In this document: positions 35,597 to 43,304 of the stretch, one piece after another
Layout of the letters: each line of letters begins with the position of its first letter
How positions within the stretch are numbered: position 1 is the first letter of the stretch
NCBI RefSeq assembly: GCF_026151335.1
Contig: NZ_JAMQPP010000002.1
Strand: one strand, 5' to 3'
Length of the DNA: 64,000 nucleotides
Origin: Leptospira_A soteropolitanensis
GTDB taxonomy: Bacteria > Spirochaetota > Leptospiria > Leptospirales > Leptospiraceae
Notes under the pieces: generated by a model
What the model was told of the DNA's origin: nothing
The model's input: the letters and a program-made list of their open reading frames with translations, nothing else
The model's database searches: none
Position numbers and translations under genes: made by a program

Positions 35597-36784
35597 TCAG
35601 TAAATCTGGGAAAAAGGAATGGCTTGTTGGATATAGAGATTGAGGTCTTTCATAAGGTCCACAAATTCTAAATGTTTTAGGCGTTTGCCCTCTGCATCTT
35701 TTGTGACTCTAATGACGGGACGAAGAGGTTTGTCTTTATTAGATTCGATTACCATACCCATTCTTAGGTCAGAAAGAACCACGCCGGATCCTACAGGAAA
35801 CATGGAAAGTTTGTTTAAAAAGAGTCTTACCATTTTTAAATCAAAACGGTTCACGTTTTCACTAATCATAATCTTCATCGCATCATAAGGAAGGATGGCT
35901 TGCCTATAAGGTCTTGGATGGATCATGGCAGCAAACTGATCACCGATCATAAACACTTTAGTCAGTTCTTCAATTTGGTTGGCGAGAATTCTCTGTGGAT
36001 ACCCAGAACCATCTACTGCTTCATGATGTTGTAAGGCAACTATGGCAAGAGAGTTTTTTAACTTCAATCTTTGGGTAAGGATTTGGTAACCAGTAACAGG
36101 ATGGCGTTTGATCGTTTTTAAATCTAGTTCGGACAGGACACCTTTTTTTTCCGATACTTCTTCCGGTACTGTTACCATTCCTATATCTGCAAAAAGAGAT
36201 GCAAGCGCCAAATCAATCAGCTTAGGTCTAGAAAACTCCAAAAAATTTCCAAGCATAACAGAGAAAAAAGTCGCATAACAGATATGTGTATATAGATAAT
36301 AACCTGAATGAGAATGAGATAATAATAAAATAGAAATTTGAGCGTTTGCTTTAGTATGATCTGCGATACGTTCCGCAATTTCCCGAAACTCGCGAATTTC
36401 AGTATAACGACCTTCTGATGCCGATCGATAAGTTTTTTGAACTAAATCAAAACAATCTTTAAATACTGCATTGAACTCAACCTTTGCTGTATTGGCTTTT
36501 TCTAGTAGATACTTAAACCTGGTTGAGTTTTCATCATCTTGGTAAAAAGGAAGGTTGGTATCGAAGTAACCTGGCCCAGCCCCAGAAGCAGTTTTATCAA
36601 GTCCATCGGCTGTTACTTTTTCTCCATCGGTTAATACAAAGGTAATACCAAATTGAACCAAACGGTCTAAGTCTTGTTGTGTGATGGGTTGGTCTGCGCC
36701 AACAAAAACAGTGTCTTTATCCAGGTAAATTGACTTAGTAAACTTGGATCCAGGTTCTAAGTCACGTATGGAGATTTTTCGCAT
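35597..36784 (-). CDS. HD-GYP domain protein with altered metal-binding HD pair
   Basis: A 395-residue protein with an N-terminal domain (SIRDLEPGSKFTKSIYLDKD) and a C-terminal HD-GYP domain (about 150-340). HD-GYP enzymes hydrolyse c-di-GMP. Retained are H228 (RHPVTGYQIL), H253-H254 and DGSGYP (258-263). The HDIGK motif is F-A199-D200-I-G-M203, so the first His and the Lys are lost, which would disturb the metal site. It may be a c-di-GMP sensor or inactive. No transmembrane helix is seen. It lies downstream of the FhlB-like gene, with a 35-bp gap. Confidence 0.85.
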   Translation of the reverse strand: MRKISIRDLEPGSKFTKSIYLDKDTVFVGADQPITQQDLDRLVQFGITFVLTDGEKVTADGLDKTASGAGPGYFDTNLPFYQDDENSTRFKYLLEKANTAKVEFNAVFKDCFDLVQKTYRSASEGRYTEIREFREIAERIADHTKANAQISILLLSHSHSGYYLYTHICYATFFSVMLGNFLEFSRPKLIDLALASLFADIGMVTVPEEVSEKKGVLSELDLKTIKRHPVTGYQILTQRLKLKNSLAIVALQHHEAVDGSGYPQRILANQIEELTKVFMIGDQFAAMIHPRPYRQAILPYDAMKIMISENVNRFDLKMVRLFLNKLSMFPVGSGVVLSDLRMGMVIESNKDKPLRPVIRVTKDAEGKRLKHLEFVDLMKDLNLYIQQAIPFSQIY

Positions 36785-36818
36785 AATTGCGTAAATCCTA
36801 GTAAGAAGCGTAGAAACA

Positions 36819-37079
36819 TCAATTGTTTTTCTTTTGCCTTTCTAAAACAAGGATTCGAAACACTGCGGCCACAACTTCATACAAATCCCTGGGGATTTCT
36901 TTTCCATTGGGGAGATGATCTAAGGTTTGCATCATCACTTCATCTTGAATCACAAGAACTCCAGACTCACGAGCAATCTGAATCAGATTCGTAGCAAGTC
37001 TTCCCTCTGCTTTTGCTACTAGTTTCGGTGCCGCATTTCGCGCCGGATCATAAGCAAGGGCCGCCATTTTTTGTTTCAT
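36819..37079 (-). CDS. FhlB-like protein (YscU/FlhB cytoplasmic-domain homologue)
   Basis: An 86-residue stand-alone version of the C-terminal domain of FlhB/YscU, missing the membrane part and the self-cleaving NPTH. AALAYDPARNAAPKLVAKAEG matches the post-cleavage strand, then GVLVIQDEVMMQ and GKEIPRDLYEVVAAVFRILV. It corresponds to YlqH of B. subtilis. In other bacteria FhlB partly replaces the FlhB domain in flagellar export. ATG overlaps the previous stop as ATGA. Confidence 0.86.
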   Translation of the reverse strand: MKQKMAALAYDPARNAAPKLVAKAEGRLATNLIQIARESGVLVIQDEVMMQTLDHLPNGKEIPRDLYEVVAAVFRILVLERQKKNN

Positions 37080-37744
37080 CTATAATCTCCGTTAAAGGAT
37101 TCATCCTTCCAAATTTCCATCTGTACGGAACGAATTTGGGGAAAGTCCCGAATGAGGTTGGCAAAAGATTTGGTAAAGTCTTCACCTTGGAATGACCTTT
37201 CCGTAGTGAGTTGTACGAAGATCGGTTTTTCTTTTTCAGGATCATAATGGAACTGGATTCCCATCGCACCGGTTTCTTTAGATTCCCAATATACATAGAG
37301 AACCAAACCTTTGTTTTTCGGTTCGACAACCATTTGTAATGATTCTTTCGCATCAGGATCAATGTAAGAAAGAAGGTCAGAAAATCCGGTTTCTCCAAGT
37401 AGATAATTCCAAAGGGGTTTTAGATCCGAAACATCCACTGATTTTGAATCTGATTGTACTGCCATCCACTGGGCCCAACGCAAACGATTCTCGGACTTCC
37501 CTGAGTGGATTTGATTTTCCTTTTCGATTCCTTTTGTTTGGAGAGAAATAGAATGATTCGGAATGGTCGTATGCAAAGGTCTAGTTTTGGACTGGGAGCG
37601 ATTGCCTTCCCAAAGTTGGAGTCCCAGTTCCCTAGTGTTAGTTTCTTTAAAAAAAAACGGATCCTTTCTCTGAGAGGTCAGTTTTCCTAAAGCGTAAAAC
37701 GGATGATTCGGATTCTGATTAAAAAAGAGAGGGCTCACTCCCAT
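37076..37744 (-). CDS. Hypothetical protein in the YlqG position between rnhB and fhlB
   Basis: A 222-residue protein with a Pro/Ser/Lys-rich, poorly ordered N-terminal half (residues 1-95) and a compact C-terminal half rich in Trp and beta strands (GLVLYVYWESKETGAMGI, KPIFVQLTTERSF). Its place between rnhB and the FhlB-like gene equals that of YlqG in Bacillus, a FliK-C-like protein, and the disordered-then-folded layout fits FliK. Sequence similarity is not evident to me, so function stays open. Overlaps rnhB by 26 nt and fhlB by 4 nt. Confidence 0.62.
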   Translation of the reverse strand: MGVSPLFFNQNPNHPFYALGKLTSQRKDPFFFKETNTRELGLQLWEGNRSQSKTRPLHTTIPNHSISLQTKGIEKENQIHSGKSENRLRWAQWMAVQSDSKSVDVSDLKPLWNYLLGETGFSDLLSYIDPDAKESLQMVVEPKNKGLVLYVYWESKETGAMGIQFHYDPEKEKPIFVQLTTERSFQGEDFTKSFANLIRDFPQIRSVQMEIWKDESFNGDYR

Positions 37745-38426
37745 CCTTTCGGAGAAATTTACAAAAACTCAACCGGTGGATGGGAGAAATTCCAAGTCTT
37801 TCCAAAGCACCTCTATGTTCTTCGGTTCCATATCCCTTATGTTTGGCAAACCCATAACCGGGATACTTAGCATCCATCTTTTCCATATATTCATCCCGGT
37901 AGGTTTTAGCAAGGATGGATGCGGCAGAAATCGAAGGAATCAAATCATCTCCTTTGGGTAAAGAGAAATAACCTTCAATGGGTTTTGTGATCTTTAGTTT
38001 ATAGTTTCCATCGGCGAGAAGAAATGGTTTTGTTCCTGGCCTTTGGTCTGAGATATGACTTCCCTTTTCTTTTCCAAATGAAGTGGTCGCATTAGAATTT
38101 TCATTCTCCTTTGAATTGGATACAGAAGGAGAAAAGTGTGTCGGCAAACACCGATTCATCCCATAAAAAATAGCTTGGTTGATATTGAAACGATCAATGA
38201 ATGTTGCGCTAACAAAGGTGACACGGTAATAGGAAACATACTTTAAAATTTCCGTGCGTAGTTCGGTCCGTTTAGGTTCTGGAATTTTTTTAGAATCACG
38301 AAGCCCTTTTAGGATTTCGCCGTTTTTGATTTTCTCTAAAGTCTTGAGATCAAAGGAAACGCAACCCACAGAAACTGGGCCTGCAAGTGTACCACGACCC
38401 GCTTCATCGAGGGAGTAGCAGGTCAA
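37719..38426 (-). CDS. rnhB: Ribonuclease HII
   Basis: Removes RNA from RNA-DNA hybrids. The N-terminus has DEAGRGTLAGPV with catalytic Asp-Glu, then RDSKKIP, and an Asp in LLADGNY followed by the SIPSAASILAKTYRDEYM region. C-terminal GYGTEEHRGALERLGISPIHRLSF is normal. About 30 residues rich in Ser/Asn/Lys/Glu are inserted between the helix after NRCLPTHF and LLADGNY; this insert looks disordered. Starts with TTG; no strong ribosome-binding site. Confidence 0.95.
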   Translation of the reverse strand: MTCYSLDEAGRGTLAGPVSVGCVSFDLKTLEKIKNGEILKGLRDSKKIPEPKRTELRTEILKYVSYYRVTFVSATFIDRFNINQAIFYGMNRCLPTHFSPSVSNSKENENSNATTSFGKEKGSHISDQRPGTKPFLLADGNYKLKITKPIEGYFSLPKGDDLIPSISAASILAKTYRDEYMEKMDAKYPGYGFAKHKGYGTEEHRGALERLGISPIHRLSFCKFLRKDGSEPSLF

Positions 38427-38451
38427 ATGGGGAATTTGAAATTCAGGAAAG

Positions 38452-38472
38452 AACGGCCTCTTTATGGCCGTT
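38452..38472 (-). terminator. Hairpin between rplS and rnhB
   Basis: AACGGCC and GGCCGTT form a perfect 7-bp stem with a 7-nt loop 14 nt after the rplS stop. On the minus strand only an interrupted T-tract (CTTTCC) follows, so it may attenuate rather than end transcription into rnhB. Confidence 0.5.
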
Positions 38473-38485
38473 TTGTCGAAAGAGA

Positions 38486-38923
38486 TTATGCGCTAGGTGC
38501 TTCGGCAGCTTTTGCTTGTGCAAGAGCGGCTTTAGAAGCCTCATCCTGTCTCTTTTTGTCTTTGGCAACAATTGCTTGTCCGCCCTTTCTTTCTTTGATA
38601 CGTCCTGCTTTTCCTTTTTTATCACGAAGATAGAAAAGTTTTGCACGACGAACAGATCCTTTACGAACGAGTTCAATCTTTGCAATTCTTGGGCTATGAA
38701 GTGGGAAAATTCTTTCCACTCCGATATCGTAAGACACTCGTCTTACAGTAAAGGTTTTACTTTGTGATTTGTTTGCAATGGAGATCACAATACCTTCGTA
38801 AACCTGAACACGTTCCTTTCCAGATTCAACGATTTTGTAGTGAACTTTTACCGTATCACCAATTTCGAAATTAAGTTCGTTCTTTGCTTCGTCTGCGAGT
38901 GCTGTTTCTAGAATCTGATTCAT
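38486..38923 (-). CDS. rplS: 50S ribosomal protein L19 with long C-terminal tail
   Basis: Core L19 is complete: FEIGDTVKVHYKIVESGKERVQVYEGIVI, VRRVSYDIGVERIFPLHSP and RRAKLFYLRDKKGKAGRIKE. A tail of about 30 residues rich in Lys and Ala (KKRQDEASKAALAQAKAAE) extends beyond the usual ~115-residue length. The frame opens at 38971 inside trmD, but ATG 38923 has AGAGGA just upstream, overlapping the trmD stop, giving 145 residues. Confidence 0.96.
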   Translation of the reverse strand: MNQILETALADEAKNELNFEIGDTVKVHYKIVESGKERVQVYEGIVISIANKSQSKTFTVRRVSYDIGVERIFPLHSPRIAKIELVRKGSVRRAKLFYLRDKKGKAGRIKERKGGQAIVAKDKKRQDEASKAALAQAKAAEAPSA

Positions 38924-38931
38924 GGCTTCCT

Positions 38932-39585
38932 CTAAGAATGATTTCTTGTTTTGCGGTTTTTTTGCCGCCATTTCCGGATCTCTTCATGATGTCCACCAAG
39001 GAGCACATCTGGAACAGTCCAACCCATAAAATCATAGGGTTTTGTATACTGGGGGTATTCTAATTCTTCCGTTTCGTTGTGCGACTCTTCTAGAAGACTT
39101 TCTTCTTTTCCTAAAAATCCCGGAACAAACCGAGAAAGGCAATCGGCCACAACGAGAGCAGCTAAATCCCCCGATGAAATAACATAGTTTCCAATGGCCA
39201 CTTCCCTGTCAATTAAATGCTCCGTGACTCGATGGTCGACCCCTTCGTAGTATCCAGAAATCAAAGTAATGGTATCCGAGGACTCAAAAATTTCCCGAGC
39301 CAGGGTTTGGTTGAAAAGCTCCCCCGAGGGGCTGAGAAGGATGACCTTCCCTTTGTTTTCACCAAGGGATTCTAGAGCACGGTAGATCGGGCCCACTTGC
39401 AAAAGCATTCCCGGTCCGCCCCCATATATGGTATCGTCTACCTTTTGGTGTTTGTTGTCGGCAAAGTCTCGGAGGTGGACTGTATTAATATCTACAACCC
39501 CTTGTTTTACTGCTTTTCCAGGGATTCCGGTATCAAAATAGGAGGTTATTTTTTCTGGAAAAAGAGTGATGAAATTAAACTTCAA
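38932..39585 (-). CDS. trmD: tRNA (guanine-37-N1)-methyltransferase
   Basis: Methylates G37 of tRNAs reading CNN codons, using SAM in a trefoil-knot SPOUT fold. From TTG 39585 it begins LKFNFITLFPEKITSYFDTGIPG. Motifs include DDTIYGGGPGMLLQVGP, LISGYYEGVDHRV and IGNYVISSGDLAALVVAD, then the LLEESHNETEELEYPQYTKP segment. GGGAG lies about seven bases upstream of this TTG inside the rimM end; the TTG at 39603 is less likely. Confidence 0.95.
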   Translation of the reverse strand: MKFNFITLFPEKITSYFDTGIPGKAVKQGVVDINTVHLRDFADNKHQKVDDTIYGGGPGMLLQVGPIYRALESLGENKGKVILLSPSGELFNQTLAREIFESSDTITLISGYYEGVDHRVTEHLIDREVAIGNYVISSGDLAALVVADCLSRFVPGFLGKEESLLEESHNETEELEYPQYTKPYDFMGWTVPDVLLGGHHEEIRKWRQKNRKTRNHS

Positions 39586-40111
39586 ACCACTGCTCCCAGC
39601 CAATGATTTCTAAGGTTTTGGATTCTAAGTTCCAATCTCCCACAAACTGATGGAGGAAAGGAATGAGGACAGTTTCCCCTTCGCCGTTTTTTGGTTTTAG
39701 TTCCAAAATAGGATGTGCGGGATTGTCAATGACTTGGGTCACAAGATAATCCAAGGAAACATTGGTTTCTTTCGAAATGGCAAGAAGACCCACTAAGTCT
39801 TCTGTGTAAATTTCGCCTTCTGTTGGTTTTGGCAGATCTTCTCTTTTCCATAGTAAAGAGAACCCGCGGTATTTGATGACAGTTTCTGGAGTTTCAAAAC
39901 CCTTTAGTTTGACTAGGAAATGATTCCCATTGGGCCGAATCTCATCGATTTGGATTGTGGACTGGTTTCCACGAGGGTCTTCTACAGTGCAGAGGAACGG
40001 TGGTTTGGCGGATAAAAGGGTGTCACCTTCTGTAAAAACCTTGATGAACCCTTTGATTCCATGTGAGGATCCGATGACCCCCACTTTCACTAAACTTGGT
40101 TTAGTCGACAA
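39575..40111 (-). CDS. rimM: 16S rRNA processing factor RimM
   Basis: Assists 30S subunit maturation near S19. The 178 residues comprise the N-terminal RimM beta-barrel (VKVGVIGSSHGIKGFIKVFTEGD ... KLKGFETPETVIKYRG) and the PRC-barrel (GEIYTEDLVGLLAIS ... VLIPFLHQFV). Starts with TTG inside the end of khpA (11-nt overlap), and overlaps trmD. Confidence 0.92.
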   Translation of the reverse strand: MSTKPSLVKVGVIGSSHGIKGFIKVFTEGDTLLSAKPPFLCTVEDPRGNQSTIQIDEIRPNGNHFLVKLKGFETPETVIKYRGFSLLWKREDLPKPTEGEIYTEDLVGLLAISKETNVSLDYLVTQVIDNPAHPILELKPKNGEGETVLIPFLHQFVGDWNLESKTLEIIGWEQWFEV

Positions 40112-40331
40112 TTTCTAAAGTATAATTTTTGCCTTGTTTGGTTCCGGCTGCTTGTAAAACAGTACGCAAAGACTTTGCAATCCTTCCGTTTTTTCCGATC
40201 ACCTTACCGAGGTCTTTTGCAGCTACCCGAAGTTCGATCACAGTTTCTTCCTCTCCGGGGACTTGGTTGACTGCAACTTGTTCTGGTTGGTCAACGAGAG
40301 ATGTAACGATATAACGAACTAAGGATTCCAT
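40101..40331 (-). CDS. khpA: KH-domain RNA-binding protein KhpA
   Basis: A 76-residue single KH domain with GKVIGKNGRIAKSLRTVL carrying the GxxG loop. The usual place between rpsP and rimM confirms it as KhpA (YlqC). It binds small RNAs or rRNA and often pairs with KhpB. Confidence 0.92.
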   Translation of the reverse strand: MESLVRYIVTSLVDQPEQVAVNQVPGEEETVIELRVAAKDLGKVIGKNGRIAKSLRTVLQAAGTKQGKNYTLEIVD

Positions 40332-40338
40332 GTATCAA

Positions 40339-40596
40339 TTAACCTTTGAATTTTGACCAAACGTCGTCTTTTTTCAAAAGAGCAAGAACTGTATCAGTAG
40401 GTTGTGCACCTTTCTTAAGCCAAGAAAGAGTTTTTTCTTCATTGAAAGTTGCTTTTTTAACAGAAGAAGTGGATGGGTGGAAATGCCCAATCGCTTCAAT
40501 GAATTTTCCGTCACGAGGAGCACGAATATCTGCTGCTACAATACGATAGTGCGGGTCTGCTTTTGTTCCCGTTCTTTGTAATCTTAATTTAACCAA
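40339..40596 (-). CDS. rpsP: 30S ribosomal protein S16
   Basis: An 85-residue protein beginning (M)VKLRLQRTGTKADPHYRIVAADIR, with GKFIEAIGHFHPS and the C-terminal GAQPTDTVLALLKKDDVW, all typical of S16. TTG start preceded by AGGGG about nine bases upstream. First of the ribosomal segment. Confidence 0.97.
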   Translation of the reverse strand: MVKLRLQRTGTKADPHYRIVAADIRAPRDGKFIEAIGHFHPSTSSVKKATFNEEKTLSWLKKGAQPTDTVLALLKKDDVWSKFKG

Positions 40597-40643
40597 GGAA
40601 AAATACCCCTTTTATAGCGAGTTTTTTAAATAGGGACGATATG

Positions 40644-41306
40644 TCAAGAGCGAGTTCTGACACTGGCAGCGAGATCCTTTAATTTTTTACCCTGAGCATT
40701 TGGATCCCCTGTTTTATAGAGCCCTGAACCCACAACCGTGATGTCCACACCGAGTTTTGCGAGCTCTTCCATATTGGATTCGTTTACCCCACCGTCCACT
40801 TCCAATTCAATATTATAAGGTTTGGTAAGTTTCCTAACGGCAGCAATTTTATCAAATCCTGATTTTACAAAGGACTGTCCGTAAAAGCCAGGGTCAACAG
40901 TCATCAGGAGGACAAGATCCAAATAAGGAAGGATTTGGGAGATGGATTCCGGTGGAGTTTGCGGGTTGAGCGAAACTCCCACTTTAATTCCGGCCTTTCG
41001 GATCTCTTCTGCAAGCCTTACCGAGAAGTTTGTGGTTTCAATATGAAAAGTAATACAATAAGGATTTAGGTCAAAGTATTTGGGAACGTGGAGCTCTGGG
41101 TTTGAGACCATAAGGTGTACATCTAGAGGAATCTCCGTATGGGATTTGACTTCTTTGGTAAATGCCTCTCCAAAGGAAATTTGAGGGACAAAGTTTCCGT
41201 CCATCACATCAATATGGATGAGATCGATATTTTCTTTTTTGTAAGTGGGAAGCTCTTGTGAGAGTCCCGTAAGTTTTGCCGCAAGGATGGATGCAGAAAT
41301 TTTCAT
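40644..41306 (-). CDS. rpe: Ribulose-phosphate 3-epimerase
   Basis: Interconverts ribulose-5-P and xylulose-5-P in the pentose phosphate pathway. The 220 residues form a TIM barrel: ISASILAAK (strand 1), IHIDVMDGNFVP (metal His and catalytic Asp), LDVHLMVSNPE, LLMTVDPGFYGQSF and LEVDGGVNESN. It lies 47 nt upstream of rpsP and one base after the PASTA gene. Confidence 0.96.
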   Translation of the reverse strand: MKISASILAAKLTGLSQELPTYKKENIDLIHIDVMDGNFVPQISFGEAFTKEVKSHTEIPLDVHLMVSNPELHVPKYFDLNPYCITFHIETTNFSVRLAEEIRKAGIKVGVSLNPQTPPESISQILPYLDLVLLMTVDPGFYGQSFVKSGFDKIAAVRKLTKPYNIELEVDGGVNESNMEELAKLGVDITVVGSGLYKTGDPNAQGKKLKDLAASVRTRS

Positions 41307-41307
41307 A

Positions 41308-42327
41308 TTAATAAGTACCTTTTAATTTCCAAACCTTGGCCACACCGGTTTCTTTTCCGATTAGAGTCACTTTTACATTTCCCGCTCTATGAATGAGAAA
41401 ACGTACTGGTTCATCCTCTTTTAATTTTTGGTTGGTTAAAATTTCTTTTTCGATTTCTGTATCCTCCCCAGGTTTTGTATAACTGATTTTTGCTGAGTAA
41501 AGATCATCATCATCCACTTCATATTCTAAAAATTCGTAATCCTGAACGAGAGACTCAGAAGGTTTTAAAAAGAAAGCACCCACTTCCGCACCTGTTTGTT
41601 TTAATTCAAAAGAGGAAGTAAGGCCATGTGAATCACGAAACTCTGGTTTGGTGGCTTCTTTCAAATGGTATGGAATTTTTTTTCTTTGTAAAAAATCGAC
41701 AACAAAAGGAACGGGAGTTCCTACAAACTTTGTGGAATCCAATGGATCATTTGCTGACTGGTTGGATTTTTTTTCTGTATTCGGTTCTGTTACGAGTAAG
41801 TAAATTTTTTCACCGGAATGCGTTTCCTTTCCAGGCGCAGGTATTTGGTCTATGATGGTTTCTTGTGGCTCATCACCCACTGCAGGAACATAAGTGATCC
41901 CACCAATTTGGAGAGGTACATACACTTCACCAGAAAGAACTTTTTCTAAAATGGCTTTGGCTCTTTTCAGATCTTGGCCTTTCACATCAGGGATTGTGAC
42001 CCGATCAAATCCAATATTGACAGTGAGATAGAGTTTGGATCCTGCTTCCACTTCCTTACCGGGATCAATGGATTGTGCGAGGATGATCCCATCTGTTTTT
42101 TCAGGGATCCTTTGCGTTTCTAATCGGACTTTGAGTTGGAGTCTTTGTAATTCATTATGAACTTCAATGTAGTTTTTGCCAATCACATAAGGCATCATGA
42201 CTTTTTGCTCTTCTTTGGTACGAACAACCACTACCAAAAAGGCTGCCACAAAAAAAACAAGGAGTCCCAAACCAACAAATAGAACATAACCACTGTAAGG
42301 TAGGATTTTTAGAAACTTTTCTTTCAC
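41308..42327 (-). CDS. Membrane-anchored PASTA-domain protein
   Basis: A 339-residue protein with one N-terminal membrane helix (SGYVLFVGLGLLVFFVAAFLVVV, ~12-35) and at least two PASTA repeats. One spans about 43-108 (VMMPYVIGKNYIEVHNELQRL ... GSKLYLTVNIG), another 110-185 (VTIPDVKGQDLKRAKAILEKV ... GEKIYLLVT). No kinase or penicillin-binding domain is attached. PASTA domains sense muropeptides in other bacteria. The C-terminal ~140 residues contain no recognised domain. GTG start overlaps the fmt stop as GTGA. Confidence 0.85.
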   Translation of the reverse strand: MKEKFLKILPYSGYVLFVGLGLLVFFVAAFLVVVVRTKEEQKVMMPYVIGKNYIEVHNELQRLQLKVRLETQRIPEKTDGIILAQSIDPGKEVEAGSKLYLTVNIGFDRVTIPDVKGQDLKRAKAILEKVLSGEVYVPLQIGGITYVPAVGDEPQETIIDQIPAPGKETHSGEKIYLLVTEPNTEKKSNQSANDPLDSTKFVGTPVPFVVDFLQRKKIPYHLKEATKPEFRDSHGLTSSFELKQTGAEVGAFFLKPSESLVQDYEFLEYEVDDDDLYSAKISYTKPGEDTEIEKEILTNQKLKEDEPVRFLIHRAGNVKVTLIGKETGVAKVWKLKGTY

Positions 42328-43292
42328 GTAAATGATTCTCCGGCTAAAACCCGCGCCCCATTGAAAAACTCAAATCCTTTCATGGGTTTTTTCCCTTCGG
42401 GTTGTAAGGTATCTATACCAAGCAGGTTTCCGTCTCCACAGAGGCAGAAAAGCCTTTTTTTCTGGTATAGGAAAAAGGAACCAGGACTGAGGCCCGCTGG
42501 TATCGGCACTGGTTCCTCACCTTCTTTCAAAAGAAAAGAGGTGACAAGGATCAGTTTTTTCCCTCGAAATTCGGTCACAGCCAAAGGATCGGGAAATAGG
42601 GCTCGGATACGGTTATGGATGTTTTTTGCCGGTTCCGACCAATTGATGGGACGGTCGTTTGCTGTGATTTTTTTGCAGTGGGTCGCTTCCGTAACATTTT
42701 GCGGTTTTGCCACCCAAGGGGATTCTTTAGATTCTAGTTCCCATAGAAGCCGAATGAGTTCAGCTCCTCCTTCCTTGGTGATGGTTTGCAAAAGCGAAGC
42801 AGTAGTTTCAGTGGGATCCACTTTCCAGGATTTTTGCGAGATGATATCTCCTGAATCAACTTCCTTGGCTAAAAACTGAATCGTAAATCCTGAGTACTCT
42901 TCCCCACTGAGTAAAAAACTTTGCACCGGAGAAGCGCCGCGGTATTTCGGGAGCAAACTTCCATGAAGATTGATACTGCCAAATTTCGGATCTTGGAACA
43001 CATTTTCTGGAACGATCGATCCATAAGCATAAACGATATGAACAGGAGAACCGTAAGATAAAATTTGTTTTTGAGCTTCTTCATCAGTTCGGAGTTTCGG
43101 AGATTGAATGACAGGGATGCCTTTCGACACTGCCAATTCTTTTACAGGAGTTGGTGTGATGATTTGTTTTCTTCCCACGGGTTTGTCAATATTGGTAACG
43201 ACAAAATCCACTTTGATTCCAGCATCTAGTAAAATGGAAAGTAGTTCCTTTGAGTGTTCAGGGGATCCAAAGTATCCAATTGAAAGTTTCAT
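42324..43292 (-). CDS. fmt: Methionyl-tRNA formyltransferase
   Basis: Formylates initiator Met-tRNA with 10-formyl-THF. The 322 residues have the N-terminal IGYFGSPEHSKELL, the catalytic region NLHGSLLPKYRGASPVQ (Asn-His...) and VDSGDI. The C-terminal OB-like domain starts near residue 205 (HCKKITANDRPINWSEPAKNIHNRIRALFP). The usual neighbour def is absent; priA precedes it by 12 nt, a common pairing. Confidence 0.95.
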   Translation of the reverse strand: MKLSIGYFGSPEHSKELLSILLDAGIKVDFVVTNIDKPVGRKQIITPTPVKELAVSKGIPVIQSPKLRTDEEAQKQILSYGSPVHIVYAYGSIVPENVFQDPKFGSINLHGSLLPKYRGASPVQSFLLSGEEYSGFTIQFLAKEVDSGDIISQKSWKVDPTETTASLLQTITKEGGAELIRLLWELESKESPWVAKPQNVTEATHCKKITANDRPINWSEPAKNIHNRIRALFPDPLAVTEFRGKKLILVTSFLLKEGEEPVPIPAGLSPGSFFLYQKKRLFCLCGDGNLLGIDTLQPEGKKPMKGFEFFNGARVLAGESFT

Positions 43293-43304
43293 ATTTTTAT
43301 CCTA

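Noticed and set aside
42361..42879. 172-codon plus-strand frame inside fmt
   Set aside because: Antisense to conserved fmt coding sequence; Ser/Arg-rich nonsense composition.
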